Positions 36,586 through 49,322 of a stretch of DNA of 64,000 nucleotides are shown in pieces. Origin of the DNA: Thioclava sp. GXIMD4216 (GTDB taxonomy: Bacteria; Pseudomonadota; Alphaproteobacteria; Rhodobacterales; Rhodobacteraceae); contig NZ_CP149926.1 in the NCBI RefSeq assembly GCF_037949285.1, forward strand, positions 2,521,501 through 2,585,500, given 5' to 3'. The translations under genes were made by a program, and so were the position numbers. How positions within the stretch are numbered: the stretch's first letter is position 1; every line of letters begins with the position of its first letter. The notes beneath the pieces were generated by a model. That model was not told where the DNA came from, did not search any database, and saw only the letters and a program-made list of their open reading frames with translations.

Positions 36586-36591
36586 TCAGCC

Positions 36592-37581
36592 ATGAGCCTT
36601 ATGAAATCCATCTTCGGCGCCACGACAGCCCTCGCGCTGACCGCAGGTGGCAGCTTTGCCGATCCGGCGCTAATCTATGATCTGGGCGGAAAATTCGACA
36701 AGAGCTTCAACGAGGCGGCCTATAATGGCGCAAAGCGCTGGGTCGATGAAACCGGCGGCAGCTACAAAGAACTGGAGATGCAATCCGAAGCGCAACGCGA
36801 ACAGGCGCTGCGCCGTCTGGCCGAATCCGGTGCGAACCCGATTGTCACCACGGGCTTTGCCTTCGCGGATACGCTGCAAACCGTCGCCCCCGATTACCCC
36901 GACACGAAATTCGCGATCATCGACTCGGTGGTTGACCTGCCCAATGTGCGCTCGGTCGTGTTCAAGGAAGAACAAGGCTCCTATCTGGTGGGGATGCTGG
37001 CGGCAGAGGCCTCGAAATCGGATACAATCGGCTTTATCGGCGGCATGGACATCCCGCTGATCCGCAAATTCGCCTGTGGCTATGTGCAAGGGGCCAAGGC
37101 CGCCAAACCCGAAATCAAGGTCGTGCAGGCCATGACAGGAACGACGCCTGCGGCATGGAATGACCCCGTGAAGGGGGCGGAACTGGCCAAGGCGCAGATC
37201 GCCCAAGGCGCGGATGTGATCTATGCGGCCGCAGGCGCGACCGGTATCGGCATCCTGCAAGCCGCCGCGGACGAGAAAATCCTGTCGATCGGCGTCGATA
37301 GCAACCAGAACATGCTGCATCCCGGTCAGGTGCTGACCTCGATGGTCAAGCGCGTCGACAATGCTGTCTACGATATGTTCAAGGCTGGCCCCGATATGCA
37401 GACCGGCACCGTCGTGCTGGGTCTGGCCGAGGATGGCGTGGGCTATGCGATGGACGACAATAACGCCGATCTGGTCACCGCCGAAATGCGCGCGCCGGTG
37501 GATGACGCGGCCAAAAAGATCGCCTCCGGCGAAATCGCGGTGCATGATTTCACCACGGATAGCACCTGTCCGGTCGAGTAA
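36592..37581 (+). CDS. BMP-family nucleoside-binding lipoprotein/periplasmic protein
   Basis: A 329-residue substrate-binding protein of the BMP (PnrA/Med) family for purine or related nucleosides. A Sec signal ends near GGSFADPAL. The family stretch YDLGGKFDKSFNEAAYNGA is at the mature N-terminus, with VFKEEQGSYLVGMLAA and GAKAAKPEIKV further on. It is the first gene of an operon with the ATPase, two permeases and a phosphorylase, so nucleoside uptake is well supported by context. Confidence 0.92.
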   Translation: MSLMKSIFGATTALALTAGGSFADPALIYDLGGKFDKSFNEAAYNGAKRWVDETGGSYKELEMQSEAQREQALRRLAESGANPIVTTGFAFADTLQTVAPDYPDTKFAIIDSVVDLPNVRSVVFKEEQGSYLVGMLAAEASKSDTIGFIGGMDIPLIRKFACGYVQGAKAAKPEIKVVQAMTGTTPAAWNDPVKGAELAKAQIAQGADVIYAAAGATGIGILQAAADEKILSIGVDSNQNMLHPGQVLTSMVKRVDNAVYDMFKAGPDMQTGTVVLGLAEDGVGYAMDDNNADLVTAEMRAPVDDAAKKIASGEIAVHDFTTDSTCPVE

Positions 37582-37585
37582 CGCG

Positions 37586-39237
<1,652 letters not shown>

Positions 39238-39238
<1 letters not shown>

Positions 39239-40326
39239 TGAAGAAACTACCGACATGGGCCGATCTGGTTCTTGTGCCGCTGATCTCGATCCTGCTGGCG
39301 GCGATCATTTCGGCCATCGTGGTGCTAGCGATTGGCGGCAATCCGGTCGAGGTGATCTCGGTGATGTTCGATGGCGCTTTAGGCAGCGCCTATGGCTGGG
39401 GCTATACGCTGTATTACACCACCAGTTTCATCTTCACCGGCCTTGCCGTGACGGTTGCCTATCACGCCAGCCAGTTCAACATCGGCGCCGAAGGTCAGGC
39501 GCAGCTGGGGGGATTGGGCGTGGCGCTCGTCTGCCTTGCACTGCCTTGGCCTGCATGGTGGCTGGCGCTGCCTGCGGCGATGATGGGGGCGGCACTTTTC
39601 GGGGCCGCATGGGCCGCCATTCCGGGCTGGCTTGCGGCCAAACGCGGCAGCCATATCGTGATCACCACGATCATGTTCAACTATATCGCCTATAGCCTGC
39701 TGCAATATCTGCTGGTCACCGTCCTGCGCCCCGAGGGCCAGATGGATCCGGCAACCGCGCGCTTTCCCAAGGGTGCCAGCCTGCCGACCTTCCACGATAT
39801 TCCGGGGCTCTCGGGGCTGTTCAGCCCCTCGGTTCCGGCCAATGTCACCTTCTTCGTGGCTCTGGCGGCCTGTGTGCTGGTCTGGGTGCTGCTGTGGAAG
39901 ACCAAATTCGGCTATGAAATCCGCGCTTTCGGGTTGAACGAAAAGGCCGCAAGCTATGCCGGTATCTCGCGCACCAAGATCATTCTGGGGTCTATGCTGA
40001 TTTCCGGCGCGCTGGCGGGGCTGATGTCCATCAACAACGTCATGGGCGAGGCCGAGCGTCTGTTGCAGAACTCTGCCGAAGGGGCGGGCTTTATCGGGAT
40101 TGCGGTCGCGCTTATGGGCCGCAACCATCCGCTGGGCGTGTTTCTGGCGGCGTTTCTCTTTGGCTTTCTGTACCAAGGCGGGGCCGAGATGGGGCTTTGG
40201 ACCTCGATCCCGATCGAGCTGCGGCTGCTGATCCAAGGTCTGGTCGTGCTGTTCACCGGCGCGCTTGACGGGATGGTGCGGATGATGCTCATGCCCTTCT
40301 TCCGTGTGAAACAGGGGGCCAAGTGA
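39238..40326 (+). CDS. nucleoside ABC transporter permease 1
   Basis: A 362-residue inner-membrane permease with about nine helices, BPD_transp_2 fold as in YufP/NupB. A typical stretch is FNIGAEGQAQLGGLG near residue 80, and GFGLNEKAASYAGISRTKI-like sequence marks the cytoplasmic coupling loop. Translation is coupled to the ATPase gene by a TGATG overlap. Confidence 0.92.
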
Positions 40327-41294
40327 TGGAGTACGCAACCCTTATCGCCATTCTGGATTCCACCCTGCGGCTGGCGACGCCGCTGCTTCTGGCCTGTCTG
40401 GCAGGGCTTTATTCCGAACGCTCCGGCGTGTTCGACATCGGGCTAGAGGGCAAGATGCTGATGGCCGCCATGACCTCGGGCGCTGTGGCCTATATGACCG
40501 GCAATGTCTGGCTGGGCTGTCTGGCAGGCATTGCCGCCTCGATCCTGTTTTCGCTCCTGCATGGGCTGGCCTCGATCACCTTCCGTGGCAATCAGCTGAT
40601 TTCGGGCGTCGCGCTCAACTTCCTTGCCTCGGGGATGACAGTGCTGATTGCCCAATCGCTCTTCCACCAAGGCGGGCGCACACCTGCCCTTACAGGCACT
40701 GCACGCTTCAACGAACTCCACCTGCCCTTCGAGGCCGCCCTCCGCAAGGTCCCCATCATCGGGCCGCTTTATTCGGATGTGCTCTCGGGCCATTCCATTC
40801 TGGTCTATGTGGCGCTGATGGCGGTGCCTGTGACATGGTGGGTGCTCTACCGCACCCGCTTCGGGCTGCGGCTGCGGGCGGTGGGCGAAAACCCCGAATC
40901 CGTTGATACCGCAGGAATTTCCGTCATTGGTCTGCGCTATGGCGCGGTGACCATCACCGGACTTCTTTGCGGGCTGGCGGGGGCCTATATGGCCACCGGT
41001 CTTCAGGCAGGCTTTGGCCGCGAGATGGTCGCAGGGCGTGGCTATATCGCCCTTGCGGCGCTGATCTTCGCGAATTGGAAACCGTGGTCGGCGCTTTGGG
41101 CGACCCTGCTTTTCGGTTTCCTGCAGGCACTGGCGCTGCGTCCCGATGTGCTGCAGAATACGCTGCATATGTCGGTTCCGGGGGCGCTTCTGGATGCGCT
41201 GCCCTATATCCTGACCGTGATCGTGCTGGCGGGCGTCGTCGGCAAACCCCATCCCCCGAAGGCCGGAGGCCAACCCTATGTCAAAGAGCGCTGA
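40326..41294 (+). CDS. nucleoside ABC transporter permease 2
   Basis: A 322-residue second permease (YufQ/NupC type). FDIGLEGKMLMAAMTSG near the N-terminus is the counterpart of the first permease motif, and LRLRAVGENPESVDTAGI is the coupling loop. The ATG at 40326 overlaps the previous stop (TGATG); a GTG three bases earlier would add one residue. The 3' end overlaps the phosphorylase gene by 17 bases. Confidence 0.92.
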   Translation: MEYATLIAILDSTLRLATPLLLACLAGLYSERSGVFDIGLEGKMLMAAMTSGAVAYMTGNVWLGCLAGIAASILFSLLHGLASITFRGNQLISGVALNFLASGMTVLIAQSLFHQGGRTPALTGTARFNELHLPFEAALRKVPIIGPLYSDVLSGHSILVYVALMAVPVTWWVLYRTRFGLRLRAVGENPESVDTAGISVIGLRYGAVTITGLLCGLAGAYMATGLQAGFGREMVAGRGYIALAALIFANWKPWSALWATLLFGFLQALALRPDVLQNTLHMSVPGALLDALPYILTVIVLAGVVGKPHPPKAGGQPYVKER

Positions 41295-42081
41295 ACTGGC
41301 CCAAGTCATCCGAAAGCGGGCGGGCGATACGCCGCTTGCTTTCGGGCTGGTGCTGGGGTCGGGTCTGGGCCATCTGGCCGAAGAGATCGACGGTGTGGCG
41401 ATCCCCTATTCCGACCTGCCCGGCTTTCCGCATGCGGGCGTCTCGGGCCATAACCCGAAGCTGGTGATCGGAGACCTTGAAGGGGTGCGCGTTGCCGTCT
41501 TCGGGGGCCGCGTGCATTACTATGAACATGGCAACCCCGCCGAGATGCGCCTGCCGCTGGAGATCCTGCGCGAACTGGGCTGCGAGCGGCTGATCCTGAC
41601 CAATGCGGCAGGCTCGCTGCGCCCCGACATCCCGCCGGGGGGGCTGATGATGCTGGAAGACCACATCAATTTCGCGGGCCATAACCCGCTGATCGGCGAG
41701 CCAACGGACGCGCGTTTTGTCCCGATGACCGACGCCCATGATGCCCAGATGCGCGACGGGCTGATGGCGGCGGCCAAGGCCGAGGGGATCGAATTGCCCG
41801 CGGGCGTTTACTGCTGGTTCTCGGGGCCGTCTTTCGAGACCCCCGCCGAAATCCGCGCCGCCCGCATTCTTGGCGCCGATGCGGTGGGCATGTCTACCGT
41901 GCCCGAGGTCATCCTTGCGCGGTTTCTCGGGCTGAGAGTGGCCGCGATTTCGGTGATCACCAATATGGGCGCGGGCATGAAAGCCGACGAACAGATCAGC
42001 CATGCCCAGACCAAGGCAATGGCACCGCTAGGGGCGGAAAAGCTTGAAAAGATCCTGCGACGATATCTGCAAGCCCGATGA
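41278..42081 (+). CDS. purine-nucleoside phosphorylase
   Basis: A 267-residue trimeric-type PNP that splits inosine/guanosine with phosphate. LVLGSGLGHLAEEI is at the N-terminus, with GHNPKLVIGDLEGVRVAVFGGRVHYYEG-like phosphate-site sequence, and FSGPSFETPAEIRAARILGADAVGMSTVPEV and ITNMGAG form the base and ribose site. Its start lies inside the last permease gene, tying cleavage directly to uptake. Substrate range (inosine, guanosine, perhaps xanthosine) is not fixed by sequence. Confidence 0.92.
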   Translation: MSKSAELAQVIRKRAGDTPLAFGLVLGSGLGHLAEEIDGVAIPYSDLPGFPHAGVSGHNPKLVIGDLEGVRVAVFGGRVHYYEHGNPAEMRLPLEILRELGCERLILTNAAGSLRPDIPPGGLMMLEDHINFAGHNPLIGEPTDARFVPMTDAHDAQMRDGLMAAAKAEGIELPAGVYCWFSGPSFETPAEIRAARILGADAVGMSTVPEVILARFLGLRVAAISVITNMGAGMKADEQISHAQTKAMAPLGAEKLEKILRRYLQAR

Positions 42082-42155
42082 CGCCCGCCTGAGTTGGGGT
42101 TTGACAGCCCACGCCAAGGCGCTCACATTAAGTCACTGACAGCGCGCGGAAGCCC

Positions 42156-43076
42156 ATGCAAATTTACCTGCCCATCGCCGAAGTCTCGGTCAATTTTTTC
42201 GTCCTCTTCGGCATCGGCGGGGTGGTCGGCATCCTGTCGGGGCTGTTCGGGGTGGGGGGCGGTTTTCTGATCACCCCGCTTCTGTTCTTCATCGGCATTC
42301 CGCCCACCGTTGCCGTGGCCACGGGCGCCAATCAGGTTGTGGCCTCTTCGGTTTCGGGGGTGCTGAGCCAGCTCAAACGCAAGGCGGTCGATGTGCCTAT
42401 GGGGTTCATCCTGCTGGTGGGCGGGCTTGCCGGTTCGGTCGCGGGGATCTCGATCTTCAACTACCTGCAGGCCTTGGGCCAGATCGATCTCGCCGTGCAG
42501 CTATGCTATGTCGTCTTCCTTGGCGGCGTGGGCCTGCTGATGTTTCTCGAAAGCCTGCGGGCGTTGGGGCGCAGCCGCCGACCCGCCGCCAAGCGCAGCA
42601 AACGTCACAGCCACGGCTGGGTCCACAGGCTGCCGCTCAAGATGAAATTCCGTGCCTCGGGTCTTTATATCTCGGTGATCCCGCCCATTCTGGTCGGGTT
42701 CTGTGTGGGGGTTCTGGGCGCGGTCATGGGTGTGGGCGGCGGGTTCATCATGGTGCCCGCAATGATCTATCTGCTGGGCATGCCCACCAAAGTGGTGATC
42801 GGCACCTCGCTGTTCCAGATCCTGTTCACCTCGGCCTTCACCACGATGATGCATGCCATTACCAACCAGTCGGTGGATGTGATGCTGGCCATCATGCTGA
42901 TCTTGGGCGGCGTGATCGGGGCACAGATCGGCTCGATCCTCGGGGGGCGGCTCAAAGCCGAACAACTGCGCATCCTGCTGGCCTCTCTGGTGCTTCTCGT
43001 GGCGCTCAAGCTTGGCTATGATCTGGTGGTCCGGCCAAGCGAGCTTTACTCGATCAGTCTGGGGGCCAAAGGATGA
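42156..43076 (+). CDS. TauE/SafE-family sulfite/organosulfonate exporter
   Basis: A 306-residue integral membrane protein with about eight helices. It has the duplicated family motif GLFGVGGGFLITPLLFFIG near residue 28 and GVGGGFIMVPAMIYLLGMP in the second half. TauE proteins export sulfite or sulfoacetate, but other anions are possible. Its 3' end overlaps the TIGR02186 gene by four bases. Confidence 0.88.
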   Translation: MQIYLPIAEVSVNFFVLFGIGGVVGILSGLFGVGGGFLITPLLFFIGIPPTVAVATGANQVVASSVSGVLSQLKRKAVDVPMGFILLVGGLAGSVAGISIFNYLQALGQIDLAVQLCYVVFLGGVGLLMFLESLRALGRSRRPAAKRSKRHSHGWVHRLPLKMKFRASGLYISVIPPILVGFCVGVLGAVMGVGGGFIMVPAMIYLLGMPTKVVIGTSLFQILFTSAFTTMMHAITNQSVDVMLAIMLILGGVIGAQIGSILGGRLKAEQLRILLASLVLLVALKLGYDLVVRPSELYSISLGAKG

Positions 43077-43834
43077 TCCTACGCCTCCTTGCCTGTCTGT
43101 TCGTTCTCTTGGCCCTGCCGGCACAGGCGGCGGAAAAAGTCGTGGCGGGGCTCTCGCGCGAGAGCATCGGGATCACGGCCTCCTTTGACGGGTCCGAAAT
43201 CCTGATCTTCGGCGCGGTCAAACGCTATGCCCCCGAACCGGAGGGCCCGCTGGATGTCATCGTGACGCTCGAAGGGCCGCAAGGCCCCGTGACGGTGCGT
43301 CGCAAGTCGCGGCAGATGGGGATCTGGATCAATACCGGCTCGGTCGAGATCCCGTCGGCCCCCAGCTACTATGCCGTGGCCACCACCCGCCCCGAACGGG
43401 ATTTCCTTGCCCATGAGGTCGACGAGATCTACCGCATCACCATCCCGCAGGCCTTGCGCAACTACACCAACGCCACAGAGCGGGCCAATGCCGCCCCCTA
43501 TGCCGAGGCGTTGCAGCGCATCCGTGTGAGCCACGGCCTTTACAAGGACAATCCGGGCGATGTGAAGCTGCTGGATGACACGCTCTTCCGCGCCGATTTC
43601 TCGCTGCCTGCCAACCTGATCGAAGGCGATTACACGGTCCGCATCTTCTTGGTGCGCAAATACCGCGTGATCGACGAATATTCCGCCCCTGTCACGGTGC
43701 GCAAAGTCGGGCTGGAACGCTGGCTTTTCATGCTGTCACAGACCTATCCGCCGCTTTACGGCATCATGTCGCTGGCGCTTGCGGTGTTGGCGGGCTGGGC
43801 GGCCAATGCGCTGTTCCGGCGCTTCCTCAGCTGA
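43073..43834 (+). CDS. TIGR02186-family membrane-anchored periplasmic protein
   Basis: A 253-residue protein with a Sec signal (LLACLFVLLALPAQA), a periplasmic beta-rich domain and one C-terminal helix (ILYGIMSLALAVLAGWA-like). It matches the TIGR02186 family, nearly always next to a TauE gene in Rhodobacterales. It starts four bases before the TauE stop (ATGA), so they are co-translated. It is probably an accessory subunit of that exporter (inference). Confidence 0.85.
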   Translation: MILRLLACLFVLLALPAQAAEKVVAGLSRESIGITASFDGSEILIFGAVKRYAPEPEGPLDVIVTLEGPQGPVTVRRKSRQMGIWINTGSVEIPSAPSYYAVATTRPERDFLAHEVDEIYRITIPQALRNYTNATERANAAPYAEALQRIRVSHGLYKDNPGDVKLLDDTLFRADFSLPANLIEGDYTVRIFLVRKYRVIDEYSAPVTVRKVGLERWLFMLSQTYPPLYGIMSLALAVLAGWAANALFRRFLS

Positions 43835-43851
43835 TCCACTGCCCCGCGCGA

Positions 43852-45405
43852 TCAGCCCTCGGGCTGGTCCTGCATTTCCAGCTTGAGCGCCTGCGCCGCG
43901 CCTTTTGGCAGATCCTCCACCCCAAGCGGACCGCTGGGCCGCGCCAGCCGCGCCCGCGTCACCCATAGCAGGCGATGCTCGGCACGGGTGATCGCCACAT
44001 AGGCCAGACGTTTCCACAGCGCAATCCCCGCCTCGACCCGCCCTGCCCTTGCGGCAGCATAGATGTCGGGCGCGAAAACCTGCACATCGCGCCATTGCGA
44101 GCCTTGCGCCTTATGGATGGTAACCGCCGCCCCATGCAAAAAGGTGGCCCCCATGCGGGCGGCAAAGGGGATGAAGGGCTCTTCTTCATCCGGCAGCTCG
44201 ATCTTGACGATCGAGGCCGCAGACAGGCGCGGGTCTTCGGACCCGATCACATGCAGCCGCGAGAAACCGGGCTTCTTGCCCGGACCAAGGTAAATCACCT
44301 GCGCGCCCTTGATCAGCCCCCGGGCTTCCAGATCGATCCGGCGCTTGCGATGCTTGGCGGGCAGTTCGATCCCGTCGCAGATCAGCGGCTCGCCGGGCAG
44401 AAGCTCGTCCACCGGCGCGCTGAACGCCCCGCGGAAGGCATGGATCAGCCGGATGCGCGTGGCATTGCGCCAGACCAGCACCGGAGAGCGCGCCATCAGG
44501 TCGGCCTCGACCCGCCCTGCCCACACCACGCGGTCATCATTGGCCGCGCGATCTTCGATCATCCGTTCGAACCGGTCGAAGGTCAGCGCCTCATCGGCCA
44601 GCGCATGGGCCAGATCGAGGATCGGGTTGTCCTGCGTCTGGCGGTGGATGCGGTGGAGCACATGTTTACGCTCATCAGGCAGCTTTTCAAAGCTCATCTG
44701 CCCCGACTGGTTCACAGGCGCCAACTGCGCCGGATCGCCAAAGAGGACCAGCGTCGGGAAAATCTCGCGCAGGTCGGCGAACTGGCGTTCGTCCAGCATC
44801 GAGGCCTCATCGACAAAGCCGATATCCAGCGGGTCCTCGCGCCGTTTCCAGCCCTGAATGAAATCGGACCCCCGCAGCCCTGCCGAGGCCAGCGCCGCCG
44901 GCACGGATTTATGCAGGTCGAAAAACGCCTTGGCACGGTCGAGCATCTCTTCCGTCAGCCCGTCGACCTTCAGGATCTCAAGGTTCGGGCGCTCGCCCTG
45001 CCCGCTCAGCCATTCGGCAATCCGCTCGTATTCGGGGTCATAGACGGGGGTGTAAAGGATGCGGTGGATGGTCGTTGCAGGCACCCCGCGCGACCGTAGC
45101 ACCGAGGCCGCCTTATTGGTCGGCGCAAGGATCGCCAGCGTGCGGCGTTCTTTCTTCTTCTTGCCCTCGTAATCGCCCGAGACGACCTCGACGCCCGCTT
45201 CTTCCAGCGCCTTATACAGCGCGGACAGCAGCATGGTTTTACCCGACCCCGCCTTGCCGATCACCGAATGCACTTGAGCGGTGCTGGTTTCGGGCATGAC
45301 CATACCGTCATCCACATCGACCCCTGCCTTACGCAGGGCTTCGGCTACGGCATCCCAGGCCTCGGCCTGATCTTCGGAAAACTGGATTGCGGGCGTATCA
45401 GTCAT
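43852..45405 (-). CDS. RecD-like superfamily 1 DNA helicase
   Basis: A 517-residue helicase. Walker A VIGKAGSGKTMLL is at about 53-65, ILAPTNKAASVLRSRG is motif Ia, IGFVDEASML is Walker B (DEAS), FGDPAQLAPV is motif III, and the late HKAQGSQW and VAITRAEHRLLWV are motifs V and VI. It resembles stand-alone RecD/UvrD-C helicases rather than the RecBCD subunit. The ATG at 45405 is preferred over one four codons upstream. It is convergent with TIGR02186. Confidence 0.88.
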   Translation of the reverse strand: MTDTPAIQFSEDQAEAWDAVAEALRKAGVDVDDGMVMPETSTAQVHSVIGKAGSGKTMLLSALYKALEEAGVEVVSGDYEGKKKKERRTLAILAPTNKAASVLRSRGVPATTIHRILYTPVYDPEYERIAEWLSGQGERPNLEILKVDGLTEEMLDRAKAFFDLHKSVPAALASAGLRGSDFIQGWKRREDPLDIGFVDEASMLDERQFADLREIFPTLVLFGDPAQLAPVNQSGQMSFEKLPDERKHVLHRIHRQTQDNPILDLAHALADEALTFDRFERMIEDRAANDDRVVWAGRVEADLMARSPVLVWRNATRIRLIHAFRGAFSAPVDELLPGEPLICDGIELPAKHRKRRIDLEARGLIKGAQVIYLGPGKKPGFSRLHVIGSEDPRLSAASIVKIELPDEEEPFIPFAARMGATFLHGAAVTIHKAQGSQWRDVQVFAPDIYAAARAGRVEAGIALWKRLAYVAITRAEHRLLWVTRARLARPSGPLGVEDLPKGAAQALKLEMQDQPEG

Positions 45406-45500
45406 GCGCGCGACCATAAAGAAGCGCGCTGTCTGGCGGAAGAGCGAAAGCCTCCCGCCAGCATTTATTCACCCCAATCTGGTGTCACAGCGGCATCGGG

Positions 45501-47501
45501 TCATGCCGCCGCATCATCGGGGGCAGCAAGGCCCACGATATCCATCATGATGCGATTGAGTTCGAAGTCCTTGGGCGTATAGACCCGCGCAACCCCGTAC
45601 CCCAGCAGCCGCTGCGCATCATCATCGGGGATGATCCCACCCACCAGAACCGGCACATCGGCAAGCCCTGCAGCCCGCATCCGCTCCATCAGCTCCTCGA
45701 CCAGAGGGATATGGCTGCCCGACAGGATCGAGACGCCCACCACATGCGCGCTTTCTTCCAGCGCGCGGGACACGATCTGTTCCGGCGTCAGGCGGATGCC
45801 CTCATAGGTGATATCCATGCCGCAATCGCGGGCGCGGAAAGCAATCTGTTCGGCACCATTGGAATGGCCATCCAGACCCGGCTTGCCCACGACAAACTTG
45901 AGCCGCCGCCCGAGTTTGCGCGAAGCCTGATCCACCGCCTCGCGGATATCATCCAGCCCCTCGGTCCGGTTGGAGGGGTTGGCCGCCACCCCCGTCGGGC
46001 CACGGTATTCGCCATGAACGGCGCGCATGACGCCCGCCCATTCGCCTGTGGTGACACCGGCCTTGGCGGCCTCGATCGAGGCGGGCATGACGTTTTCCCC
46101 TTTGGAGGCAGCTTGCCGCAAAGCCTCAAGCGCCGCGCTCACCCGCGCCTCGTCACGGCTGCTGCGCCAGTCGTTCAGACGCGCCACCTGATCGGCCTCC
46201 ACCGCCGGATCGACGACCATGATGCCGCCATCGCCCGCCGTCAGCGGCGAGGATTCGCCCTGTTGCCAGCGGTTCACCCCCACCACGATGGTCTCTTCCG
46301 CCTCGATGCGGCCGATCCGCGCGGCATTGGCCTCGACCAGACGGGATTTCATATAGTCGATAGAGGCAATCGCCCCGCCCATCGTATCGATCTGCGCCAG
46401 TTCCGAACGCGCGCCTTCCTTCAGCGCCTCGACCTTGGCGGCCACTGCAGGGTTGCCGTCAAACAGATCGCCATATTCCAGAAGATCGGTCTCGTAGGCC
46501 ATGATCTGCTGCATCCTGAGCGACCATTGCTGATCCCACGGGCGCGGCAGACCCAAAGCCTCGTTCCACGCGGGAAGCTGTACCGCACGGGCGCGCGCGT
46601 TCTTCGACAGGGTCACGGCCAACATCTCGATCAGGATGCGATAGACGTTGTTTTCCGGCTGCTGCTCGGTCAGGCCAAGGCTGTTGACCTGCACCCCATA
46701 GCGGAAGCGGCGGTATTTGGCCTCTTCGATGCCATAGCGGTCGCGGCAGATCTCGTCCCAAAGCTCGGTAAAGGCGCGCATCTTGCATAGCTCGGTTACA
46801 AAGCGGATGCCTGCATTCACAAAGAAGGAAATCCGCCCGACCATCGCGGGGAAGGCCGCTTCGGGCACCTTGTTCTTCAGGTCGTCCAGCACGGCAATGG
46901 CTGTGGCCAAAGCGAAGGCCAGCTCCTGCTCCGGTGTCGCCCCTGCCTCTTGCAGGTGGTAGGAACAGACATTCATCGGGTTCCATTTGGGCAGATGCTC
47001 GCGGGTATAGGCCGCCACATCGGTGATCATCGCAAGGCTGGGCTTCGGCGGGCAGATATAGGTCCCGCGCGAGAGATATTCCTTCACCAGATCATTCTGC
47101 ACGGTACCCTGCAGCCGCGAGACATCGGCGCCCTGCTCTTCGGCCACCGCGATATACAAAGACAGCAACCAAGGCGCGGTGGCATTGATCGTCATCGAGG
47201 TATTCATCTGCTCGAGCGGGATTTCGTCAAACAGCGCGCGCATATCGCCTAAGTGGCAGACCGGCACGCCGACCTTGCCGACCTCGCCGCGCGCCAGAAT
47301 ATGGTCGCTGTCATAGCCCGTCTGGGTCGGCAGGTCGAAGGCCACCGAAAGCCCCGTCTGCCCCTTGGACAGGTTGGTGCGATACAGTTCGTTCGACTTT
47401 TTGGCGGTCGAGTGGCCAGCATAGGTCCGAAACAGCCACGGCTTATCGCGCGCGGGCTGAGCAGTTATGGGCAGATCAGATTTCGATACGGTCTCGGTCA
47501 T
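45501..47501 (-). CDS. ecm: ethylmalonyl-CoA mutase
   Basis: A 666-residue adenosylcobalamin mutase converting (2R)-ethylmalonyl-CoA to methylsuccinyl-CoA. The N-terminal TIM-barrel holds the substrate region (KKSNELYRTNL, FDLPTQTGYDSDH). The C-terminal cobalamin domain has the DXHXXG motif in GKPGLDGHSNG, followed by SILSGSH and VGGIIPDDD. Methylmalonyl-CoA mutase is the close alternative, but the divergent pairing with ccr points to ecm. The ATG at 47501 has a GGGGAGG site. It is read away from ccr. Confidence 0.93.
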   Translation of the reverse strand: MTETVSKSDLPITAQPARDKPWLFRTYAGHSTAKKSNELYRTNLSKGQTGLSVAFDLPTQTGYDSDHILARGEVGKVGVPVCHLGDMRALFDEIPLEQMNTSMTINATAPWLLSLYIAVAEEQGADVSRLQGTVQNDLVKEYLSRGTYICPPKPSLAMITDVAAYTREHLPKWNPMNVCSYHLQEAGATPEQELAFALATAIAVLDDLKNKVPEAAFPAMVGRISFFVNAGIRFVTELCKMRAFTELWDEICRDRYGIEEAKYRRFRYGVQVNSLGLTEQQPENNVYRILIEMLAVTLSKNARARAVQLPAWNEALGLPRPWDQQWSLRMQQIMAYETDLLEYGDLFDGNPAVAAKVEALKEGARSELAQIDTMGGAIASIDYMKSRLVEANAARIGRIEAEETIVVGVNRWQQGESSPLTAGDGGIMVVDPAVEADQVARLNDWRSSRDEARVSAALEALRQAASKGENVMPASIEAAKAGVTTGEWAGVMRAVHGEYRGPTGVAANPSNRTEGLDDIREAVDQASRKLGRRLKFVVGKPGLDGHSNGAEQIAFRARDCGMDITYEGIRLTPEQIVSRALEESAHVVGVSILSGSHIPLVEELMERMRAAGLADVPVLVGGIIPDDDAQRLLGYGVARVYTPKDFELNRIMMDIVGLAAPDDAAA

Positions 47502-47938
47502 GGGTGGCCTCCCCTCCACGAATCCACGGAACAGCAACATAATTCTCAAAAATAAATACAACACGCAATATTATAATAACAAGAAAATTCTGCATCGCAG
47601 AGATTTCTTGTGACTGCCGCGCCTTCGCCACGCAATCACAGGATGCATACTGACGGTTAAGCTCTTCTTGCATTTTACCGGAAAGTTACCGCGCCCGCCG
47701 CAAATCATGATATAAGACTTTCAGGAAAAGTCAGCCCTGCAAGGCCCGCCTGCACATTATGATAAAATCTTCCGCGCAGAAGACAGATCTTCTGCCCGCA
47801 GGAAGACGAATGCGTGAAAATTCAACGCGACACATAATTACAAAAAATAAATCACAATGGTTGCATTGTTGCGCGACCGATTGTAATCATACCCTATAGC
47901 CGCGTGATTCTGCGGCGCGGCATCTTAGGAGGAGGAAG
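47502..47938. promoter_or_regulatory. ecm-ccr divergent control region
   Basis: 437 AT-rich bases with no gene. They hold a perfect palindrome GCAGAAGA-caga-TCTTCTGC (47776-47795) inside an alternating set TCTTC, GAAGA, TCTTC, GAAGA (47768, 47779, 47788, 47802). Near ccr there is ACAATG-gttg-CATTGT (47854-47869). These are good candidates for binding sites of the regulator of acetyl-CoA assimilation. No match to the TTTGCAAA type of PccR/RamB sites was seen. Confidence 0.6.
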
Positions 47939-49237
<1,299 letters not shown>

Positions 49238-49265
49238 AAACCGCCCCGAGGCAGGGGCTAAACGG

Positions 49266-49293
49266 AAAAGGCCGCCAGAAGGCGGCCTTTTTT
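49266..49293. terminator. bidirectional terminator after ccr
   Basis: AAAAGGCCGCC-agaa-GGCGGCCTTTTTT: a seven-base GC stem with A/T tracts on both sides, 28 bases after the ccr stop and serving the convergent glycosyltransferase operon too. Confidence 0.92.
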
Positions 49294-49322
49294 ACGCGTG
49301 ACTGGCCCTCTCTGCCCCCCTG

